Below, one piece after another: positions 6,106 through 10,840 of a stretch of DNA of 10,840 nucleotides; position 1 is the first letter of the stretch; each line of letters starts with the position of its first letter. The position numbers and the translations under genes were made by a program. This DNA is from Porticoccaceae bacterium (lineage in GTDB: Bacteria; Pseudomonadota; Gammaproteobacteria; Pseudomonadales; Porticoccaceae): NCBI GenBank assembly GCA_023255165.1, contig JALRJD010000076.1, forward strand, positions 1-10,840, in the 5' to 3' direction. The notes under the pieces were generated by a model that worked only from the letters and a program-made list of their open reading frames with translations, had not been told where the DNA came from and searched no databases.

Positions 6106-7439
6106 AACAAAAACCACCGGCGCCCTGGTTCAATATCGCCAATCCCGCCATCCGCACCGATAAAACCGTTAGCGTAATCGGCGCCGGTATTGCCGGTTGC
6201 ACCGTTGCCGCGGCGCTGCACAGACGCGGCTTTCAAGTGACCGTGATCGACCGTCACCAACAGGCGGGGCAGGAAGCCTCAGGCAATGCCCAGGGCATTG
6301 TCTACCCCAAACTGTCGGCGCGAGACGACCTGTTACCGCGGGTGAATCTTGCCGCCATCCGCGCGGCAAGCCACTACTACCAACCATTTTGGCAGGCAGG
6401 CCTCGGGCGCCAGTGCGGCGTATTAGTGGTTCCGGAAAATCAAAAAGCCCGCGATGACTTCCTGTTGATTGGCCAGCGTTTTGCCGATCAACCCCAGCTG
6501 GTCGAAGCGGTGCATGGGGAAAGCATTGAGGCGCTATCCGGCATAGCATTGCAGGCGCAACTGGCGCTCTATTTCCCAACCCTGGGCTGGCTGCCGCCTG
6601 CACTGGTCTGCCAACAGTTGCTGGCGCTAAATGGTATTCCTCTGTTGCAGGCGGATATCGCCAGTCTCCAATACAGCGACTCGGAAAATAGCTGGCAACT
6701 TCGCGATCGAGAGCAACAATCCGTCATCAATAGCGAAACGGTGGTGATTGCCAGCGCCTATGATTGCAAACAATTTGAACAGACCAGCTATCTGCCCCTG
6801 CGCAAACTTCGCGGCCAAATTACCCAGCTGCCAGCGACAGCTGAGAGTCGCAAGATAAAAACCGTGATCTGCGGTGAAGGCTATATCACTCCGGCAGACA
6901 ATAATGATAATCACAGCTGCGGTGCCACCTACAACAAGGATCTGTTTACCACCGAGTTGCGTGACCAGGATCATCGCGCCAATCTGCAGCAGATGGCGGC
7001 AACCGATGCCGGACTGGCAGCCGTGCTGGGCCAACCGGATAGCAGTCAATTGCCCGGCCGCGCCAACTTCCGCTGCACAACTCCGGACTATCTGCCAATT
7101 GCAGGGCCAGTGCCGGATGCGGCCGCCATGTTAAGCGACTACGCAATGCTACGGCGAGACGCCAAAGCCCTGATCACCACATCCGGCCGCTATCTACCCA
7201 ATCTGTTTGTTAATTGCGGCATGGGCTCGCGCGGCCTGAGCTATGCACCGCTGACCGCTGAATTATTGGCCAACCAGATTGCAGGCCAGATGTCGGCGCT
7301 TGCACAGGGTGAAGAGCAACACAAGCAGGAACAGCCAGAGGAACAGCCAAAGCAACAAAAGAAACAACAAGAAGAACTGTGCCAGGCCATGCACCCGGCG
7401 CGATTTTTGATTCGTGATTTAAAGAGAAACCGTATCTAG
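6102..7439 (+). CDS. mnmC: MnmC oxidoreductase domain as a stand-alone FAD protein
   Basis: In the bifunctional E. coli MnmC, the C-terminal FAD domain removes the carboxymethyl group from cmnm5(s2)U34 of tRNA, and the N-terminal domain then methylates nm5(s2)U34. Here only the FAD domain is present: dinucleotide-binding GAGIAG at residues 27-32, EASGNAQGIVYPKLS (about 66-80), LRGQITQLP (about 240), the EGYITP block, RANFRCTTPDYLPIAGPVPD (about 319-338) and GMGSRGLSYAPL (373-384). All match the MnmC C-terminal half. I chose the GTG at 6102 because it overlaps the fldB stop as GTGA and gives 445 residues. A GTG at 6066 would add 12 residues and a 40-base overlap; neither has a good Shine-Dalgarno. 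The N-terminal APWFN resembles the linker of fused MnmC. Residues 403-425 form a Gln/Glu/Lys-rich insert. No methyltransferase domain is seen in the window. Confidence 0.9.
   Translation: MKQKPPAPWFNIANPAIRTDKTVSVIGAGIAGCTVAAALHRRGFQVTVIDRHQQAGQEASGNAQGIVYPKLSARDDLLPRVNLAAIRAASHYYQPFWQAGLGRQCGVLVVPENQKARDDFLLIGQRFADQPQLVEAVHGESIEALSGIALQAQLALYFPTLGWLPPALVCQQLLALNGIPLLQADIASLQYSDSENSWQLRDREQQSVINSETVVIASAYDCKQFEQTSYLPLRKLRGQITQLPATAESRKIKTVICGEGYITPADNNDNHSCGATYNKDLFTTELRDQDHRANLQQMAATDAGLAAVLGQPDSSQLPGRANFRCTTPDYLPIAGPVPDAAAMLSDYAMLRRDAKALITTSGRYLPNLFVNCGMGSRGLSYAPLTAELLANQIAGQMSALAQGEEQHKQEQPEEQPKQQKKQQEELCQAMHPARFLIRDLKRNRI
7311..7377 (+). repeat. T-free low-complexity tract with a 12-bp tandem repeat inside mnmC
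   Basis: For 67 bases the plus strand contains no T and is dominated by A, G and C in CAA/CAG/GAA/AAG codons. It encodes a run of Gln, Glu, Lys and Pro. Within it AGGAACAGCCA occurs at 7327-7337 and again at 7339-7349, a 12-base period. This keeps the reading frame and looks like slippage expansion between the conserved GSRGL region and the C-terminal PARFLIRDL segment. Confidence 0.8.
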
Positions 7440-7460
7440 TTGGTCAAGTAACTTTTCTGA

Positions 7461-7904
7461 TTAGAGCGCATCGCCACCATGGCTGCGCAGATAACTGGCC
7501 ATCGCCGTATCCATGGTGACAATATGGTTGAGCAGCCAGGCGGGAAATTGTTCACCTGCATAATGCTGCAGATGAACAATGGTTTCGACACTTTGGTCCA
7601 GCTGCCAGCGCCGGTGCTCTTTCTCCATCCACTTTAAAACACGCTGGTGTTCTTTGCGGTGAATATCCAACGCTGGAAACTGATACTCGCGCATCTGTTT
7701 TTCTTCCAGCGCAAAATGGTTGATGGTGTCGGATAACAATGTCTGCAGCAAATTTTCGATGTCCGCAGCCACCGGTTTGCTCGCCTCAAGCGCGCTTTCC
7801 AGTAGCCCTTTTAGGGCGTTGGCATCATCAAAGGCTTTTTGGTGCTCGCGATCGATAAAACCAATATCGAGCCGCGGGGCGTATTTAAAATCAACCATGG
7901 TCAC
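7461..7904 (-). CDS. Bacteriohemerythrin (single-domain hemerythrin)
   Basis: This is a 147-residue hemerythrin-fold protein with a predicted non-haem di-iron site that would bind O2. Bacterial members are thought to store, deliver or sense oxygen or iron. All seven expected iron ligands are present with canonical spacing: His21 (IDREHQ), His63 and Glu67 (HFALEE), His82 and His86 (HRKEH), and His127 with Asp132 (HIVTMD). There is no fused methyl-accepting, kinase or GGDEF domain, no signal peptide and no membrane segment, so it should be soluble in the cytosol. The GTG at 7904 has a weak AGAAG seven bases upstream; an ATG two codons later (7898) is an equally possible start. It is convergent with mnmC (21-base gap) and divergent from nfo (166-base gap). 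It appears monocistronic. Its physiological role cannot be deduced from the sequence. Confidence 0.92.
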   Translation of the reverse strand: MTMVDFKYAPRLDIGFIDREHQKAFDDANALKGLLESALEASKPVAADIENLLQTLLSDTINHFALEEKQMREYQFPALDIHRKEHQRVLKWMEKEHRRWQLDQSVETIVHLQHYAGEQFPAWLLNHIVTMDTAMASYLRSHGGDAL

Positions 7905-8015
7905 AGATGTTCTTCTACTCTGAAAAATCAGGCTAAAAGAACCCTCTTTAAAATGTGCGAACGGTCAAGGCTAGCAGAATCCCACTGCAGTCCAGTTGAC
8001 AGCAATCAAGGCCTC

Positions 8016-8043
8016 TGGACATTGACCACGTTTACCTTATGAT
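8016..8043 (+). promoter_or_regulatory. Probable sigma-70 promoter of nfo
   Basis: TGGACA (8016-8021) matches five of six -35 bases. A 16-base spacer separates it from TATGAT (8038-8043), which matches five of six -10 bases. Transcription would start near 8050, leaving a leader of about 20 bases before the nfo ATG at 8071. I recognise no regulator site such as a SoxS box, though one could be missed by eye. Confidence 0.5.
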
Positions 8044-8070
8044 CAGCCAGCTTTACCGGAAAAAATACCT

Positions 8071-8919
8071 ATGAAATATATTGGAGCCCATGTCAGCGCC
8101 GCTGGCGGTATCGAAAACGCACCACTCAATGCCCATGAAATTGGCGCCACGGCGTTTGCCTTTTTTACCAAAAACCAGCGTCAGTGGCAGGCTAAGCCGC
8201 TAAGCGACGAGAGCATCGAGAAGTTTAAGCAAAACTGCGAGCTGCATCATTTTTCGCCAGATCAGATTTTGCCCCACGATAGCTATCTGATTAATCTCGG
8301 CCATCCGGAAACCGAGGGGCTGGAAAAATCCCGCGAAGCCTTTATCGACGAAATGCAGCGCTGTGAGCAGCTGGGTTTGAAATATCTGAACTTTCATCCC
8401 GGCAGCCATCTGCGCAAAATCTCTGAGCAGCAATGCATCGACACTATTGCCGAGTCGATCAATATCGCCCTAGACGCCACCTCTGGCGTCACGGCCGTGA
8501 TCGAAAACACCGCCGGTCAGGGCAGTAACCTCGGGTTTTGTTTTGAACAGCTGGCGGCAATGATCGACGGGGTCGAAGATAAAAGTCGTGTCGGCATCTG
8601 TTATGACACCTGCCATGCGTTTGCCGCCGGTTACGATATGCGCAGCACCGATGGCTGCGAAAAGGTGTTTGATGATTTTCAACGCATTGTCGGTTTTAAC
8701 TATCTCTGCGGCATGCACCTGAATGATTCGCGCTCGGAGTATTCCAGCCGGGTCGATCGCCACCACAGTCTCGGGTTGGGTCATCTGGGTATGAATGTTT
8801 TTCAGTTTATTATGCAAGACTCTCGCTTTGACGGCATTCCGCTGGTGCTGGAAACCATTGACCCATCAATCTGGGCGGATGAAATCAATCTGCTGCGCAG
8901 CTTTCAGACTGCGGCCTAA
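8071..8919 (+). CDS. nfo: Deoxyribonuclease IV (AP endonuclease)
   Basis: Endonuclease IV cleaves DNA 5' to abasic sites and removes damaged 3' ends in base excision repair. It is a TIM-barrel enzyme with three zinc ions. The 282-residue product lines up without gaps on E. coli Nfo at every metal ligand: His69, His109, Glu145, Asp179, His182, His216, Asp229, His231 and Glu261 all fall at the E. coli numbers. The three signature blocks are visible: IENTAGQGSNLG (144-155), GICYDTCHAFAAGYD (175-189) and HLNDSRSE...DRHHSLGLG (216-237). The ATG has a weak GGA-type ribosome binding site about ten bases upstream. It is transcribed away from the bacteriohemerythrin gene and towards hemY; the stop codons of nfo and hemY are 16 bases apart with no obvious terminator hairpin. 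The gene looks intact and functional. Confidence 0.97.
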   Translation: MKYIGAHVSAAGGIENAPLNAHEIGATAFAFFTKNQRQWQAKPLSDESIEKFKQNCELHHFSPDQILPHDSYLINLGHPETEGLEKSREAFIDEMQRCEQLGLKYLNFHPGSHLRKISEQQCIDTIAESINIALDATSGVTAVIENTAGQGSNLGFCFEQLAAMIDGVEDKSRVGICYDTCHAFAAGYDMRSTDGCEKVFDDFQRIVGFNYLCGMHLNDSRSEYSSRVDRHHSLGLGHLGMNVFQFIMQDSRFDGIPLVLETIDPSIWADEINLLRSFQTAA

Positions 8920-8935
8920 AATTTAAACCTGAAAC

Positions 8936-10144
8936 CTAACCGTTTTGCTGCGCCAAAGCAGTTAGCAGCCCCTGCCGGTAAGCTTCGCCACTGGCGCGGT
9001 TATCACCGATTTTCTCCAGCACCGCGGCCAGAGCGGCATAACCCTGAGCTGTGGGTCGCAGTTTGATCGCCGCGGTCAGATAATCTTTGGCCTTGCCCCA
9101 AAACTGCATACGCCGGCAGATCTGCCCCAGCGCCAGCAAAAGGTCGGCATCCTCTCGGTGCGCCGCCAGCCATTTCTCGGCCGCCGCCAGCTGCCTCTCG
9201 GGAGTCGCCGAATTGAGTTCGGCAAACTGTGCAAGCAGTTGCGGATGCCACTGTTTATTCAAGGTTTTAATCAACAGCGCCTGCTGCCTTTCCGGCGATT
9301 GCGCGCGGCCAAGAGCGGCTGCATAGCTGGCGATAATCTCCGCATCCCGGCGCAGGTTTTTGGGAATCAGGTGCCAGATATTCTCCAATTCCTCAAGGCT
9401 TGCTGAGCCGCTGTTCTGCTCAGCCGCAAAATCATCAAGCAGATTGCAATAGACATGCTGCTCAAGGCTGGCCAGATCGCGCTCGCCAACCGCCTGATAA
9501 TGTTTCAGATCACGCAACAGTTTTTGCAGCGCAACCCACTCTTCGGCCAGATAATGGGCATCCGCCAACAATCGTAAAACGGCTCTGTCGCGGGGGTTTT
9601 TGGCATGGATCGGATTGAGAATCTGCAGCGCTTCAGCCGGTTTCTCTTGCAGCAAACAGAGTTCCGCCAGCGCCCGGTCGGCGATAAAACAGCTTTTCGG
9701 ATGGGTTTTTTTAAGCCTTTGAAGAATCTGCTGCGCACGCTCAAATTGCTCATCATCGGCGGCCGCTCGCGCCGCAAACAGCAGATTGATCACCGGCATC
9801 GCGGATCGCTCAGCCGACTGCAACAGCACCTTGCTCGCCTCCTGCCAGTTGTCGCTGGCAAACAGCAGCAGACCCTCGGCGGTCTGATTGAGCTTGCGTG
9901 TGTTGCGCCGGTTGCTCCACCACAATCTGAAACCGCCGGCGCCGACTATCCAGCGCCAGGTCAACAGCAGCCAGACCAGCAGTGCGCTGGCGGCAAGATA
10001 AATAATCAGCCCGGTCCAGGCACTCATTTCAATGGTTGTATCAGCGGCGCTGATCAGAATATAGCCGCTGCCAAACTGCAGCAACCAGACAATCGCCGCG
10101 CCCGCGAGCAGTGCCAGCAACAAATAGAGCAGAGGCTTTCTCAC
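8936..10144 (-). CDS. hemY: HemY, membrane-anchored TPR protein of the hemCDXY operon
   Basis: This is the proteobacterial HemY, not the protoporphyrinogen oxidase given the same name in Gram-positives. It is linked to haem synthesis by operon position, but its exact biochemical role is uncertain. The 402-residue protein has two N-terminal membrane segments (about 5-22 and 43-63) enclosing a short loop with GYILI. A basic segment follows (WWSNRRNTRKLNQTAEGLL), then a long soluble part made of TPR-like helical pairs, for example residues 105-200 and a C-terminal repeat LTAAIKLRPTAQGYAALAAVLEK. The size matches E. coli HemY (398). The start is a GTG that overlaps the hemX stop as GTGA (10144-10141), with GGGAG eight bases upstream. 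No intrinsic terminator is evident after the stop, which converges on nfo. Confidence 0.93.
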   Translation of the reverse strand: MRKPLLYLLLALLAGAAIVWLLQFGSGYILISAADTTIEMSAWTGLIIYLAASALLVWLLLTWRWIVGAGGFRLWWSNRRNTRKLNQTAEGLLLFASDNWQEASKVLLQSAERSAMPVINLLFAARAAADDEQFERAQQILQRLKKTHPKSCFIADRALAELCLLQEKPAEALQILNPIHAKNPRDRAVLRLLADAHYLAEEWVALQKLLRDLKHYQAVGERDLASLEQHVYCNLLDDFAAEQNSGSASLEELENIWHLIPKNLRRDAEIIASYAAALGRAQSPERQQALLIKTLNKQWHPQLLAQFAELNSATPERQLAAAEKWLAAHREDADLLLALGQICRRMQFWGKAKDYLTAAIKLRPTAQGYAALAAVLEKIGDNRASGEAYRQGLLTALAQQNG

Positions 10145-10840
10145 TTCGCCTGCTCCCTGTCGGCAGCGCTGTTATGGCGCAAGTTAAGCGCTGTCTGAAT
10201 CGCGCCGCGGGAGCCGGAAATATCTGGCAACTGCTGATTTATTGGCAGCGCCTCAAGCGCCTGTAGCCGCGACAACAGCGCGGCGGATTGGCTGTTTAAC
10301 TGGAAATAGCGCTGCAGCAGGGTTTCGGCCTGACGCAAACTGCTGCTGTAGATCGACTGCTGTTCGCGCATTAATGCACTTTGCGCCTGTTGCAGCAGCA
10401 GATAGATATTTTGGCGCACCGTGGTCAGCTCGGCGCCGCTCAACAGTGGCTCGACCGGTTGCTGGCGTTTTTGCACAACAATCAGGTTGCCCAGCTTTTC
10501 GCCAAAGTGCGCCAGAGTTTCGGTTACTGAAAAAGATTTTTGTTCGGCGCCATCCTCACCAACAGCTTCGCTATTTGCCGTCAGCTGATTGGGAGCCGTC
10601 AGCTGATCAGGAGCCGTTAGTGGAGCAAGACTTTCCAGCGCCGCGGAAACAGCCTGCAGCTCAAGGTAGATACCCTCGCGATCAACCTTTTCCGTCATAC
10701 GCAGCGCCGCGATATCCACGGCTAGCGCATTGCGCACGGCCGCCAGGTCCGGGTCGTTAATCTGCACAAAAATTGCGTCGACATTTTCCAGAATCGCCAG
10801 GGGAATTTCAACGCTGCGCTCCACCTGCAACCGCTGATCG
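10141..10840 (-). CDS. hemX: HemX, C-terminal part (gene runs off the right edge)
   Basis: HemX is a membrane-anchored protein encoded between hemD and hemY. It is often annotated as a putative uroporphyrinogen-III C-methyltransferase, although it lacks that enzyme's domain and its role is unproven. The window holds the last 232 or so codons. The frame stays open to base 10840, so no start is visible; the amino-terminal membrane segment and coiled coil typical of the family would lie outside. The family-like core is VRNALAVDIAALRMTEKVDREGIYLEL (beginning about 37 residues in), followed by a variable linker with a 6-residue repeat. The conserved C-terminal helical region then runs from FGEKLGNLIVVQKR through LRQNIYLLLQQAQSALMREQQ-like text to the ALNLRHN end. 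Its stop overlaps the hemY GTG start. The assignment rests on these motifs and on synteny with hemY. Confidence 0.88.
   Translation of the reverse strand, partial: DQRLQVERSVEIPLAILENVDAIFVQINDPDLAAVRNALAVDIAALRMTEKVDREGIYLELQAVSAALESLAPLTAPDQLTAPNQLTANSEAVGEDGAEQKSFSVTETLAHFGEKLGNLIVVQKRQQPVEPLLSGAELTTVRQNIYLLLQQAQSALMREQQSIYSSSLRQAETLLQRYFQLNSQSAALLSRLQALEALPINQQLPDISGSRGAIQTALNLRHNSAADREQAK
10577..10624 (-). repeat. 18-bp tandem repeat in the hemX linker
   Basis: GCCGTCAGCTGAT (plus-strand text) occurs at 10577-10589 and again at 10595-10607. A degenerate third copy begins GCCGTTAG at 10613. The period is 18 bases, so the frame is kept, giving a protein repeat LTAPDQ, LTAPNQ, LTANSE. It lies in a segment where HemX proteins are variable and probably unstructured. 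Confidence 0.8.

Noticed and set aside
7996..8001. A perfect TTGACA -35 box upstream of nfo
   Set aside because: No acceptable -10 hexamer lies 15-19 bases downstream. The TGGACA/TATGAT pair at 8016-8043 is a better fit.
9605..10198. A 197-codon open frame on the plus strand opposite hemY and hemX
   Set aside because: It lies wholly antisense to two well-supported genes, has Gln/Arg-rich composition typical of a shadow frame in GC-rich DNA, and shows no recognisable domain.
10828..10830. A TTG codon as the start of the hemX segment
   Set aside because: The frame stays open to the window edge and HemX should have a long N-terminal region, so this is an internal codon of a truncated gene.

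Overview
This window is a chromosomal core region of a gammaproteobacterium. The evidence is the gene order (pyrG-kdsA-eno, hemX-hemY), proteins that resemble Escherichia coli and Pseudomonas homologues residue for residue at their active sites, and a moderately GC-rich composition. A marine or Cellvibrionales/Pseudomonadales-type lineage would fit, but that is a guess from style. I see no insertion sequence, phage gene, CRISPR array, tRNA or rRNA. Coding density is very high, and no gene-free stretch exceeds about 170 bases.

Left block (1-4912, all minus strand): yheU, tilS, pyrG, kdsA and a partial eno. yheU/tilS overlap as ATGA and pyrG/kdsA as TAATG, so these pairs look translationally coupled. 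A 164-base gap with small inverted repeats separates tilS from pyrG. The block combines tRNA-Ile2 lysidine formation, CTP synthesis, KDO-8-phosphate synthesis for lipopolysaccharide, and glycolysis. It matches the Pseudomonas-type tilS-pyrG-kdsA-eno order, with yheU at its head.

Middle block (5025-7439, plus strand): trmL, fldB and an FAD oxidoreductase that is the C-terminal half of MnmC without its methyltransferase half. The fldB stop overlaps a GTG start of the mnmC-like gene. With tilS across the divergent promoter region, three enzymes acting on wobble base 34 of tRNA lie within about 4.2 kb, with a flavodoxin among them. This is the most interesting part of the window.

Right block: a minus-strand bacteriohemerythrin (7461-7904) is divergent from nfo (endonuclease IV, 8071-8919, plus strand), which has a good sigma-70-like promoter. 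Convergent to nfo are hemY and the C-terminal part of hemX (minus strand, GTGA overlap), the distal end of a hemCDXY-type operon that runs off the right edge.

I found no clearly undescribed system. The findings are modest: a split or reduced MnmC carrying a remnant of the fusion linker, a T-free Gln/Glu/Lys-rich insert in it, a coupled flavodoxin, and a short in-frame tandem repeat in hemX.
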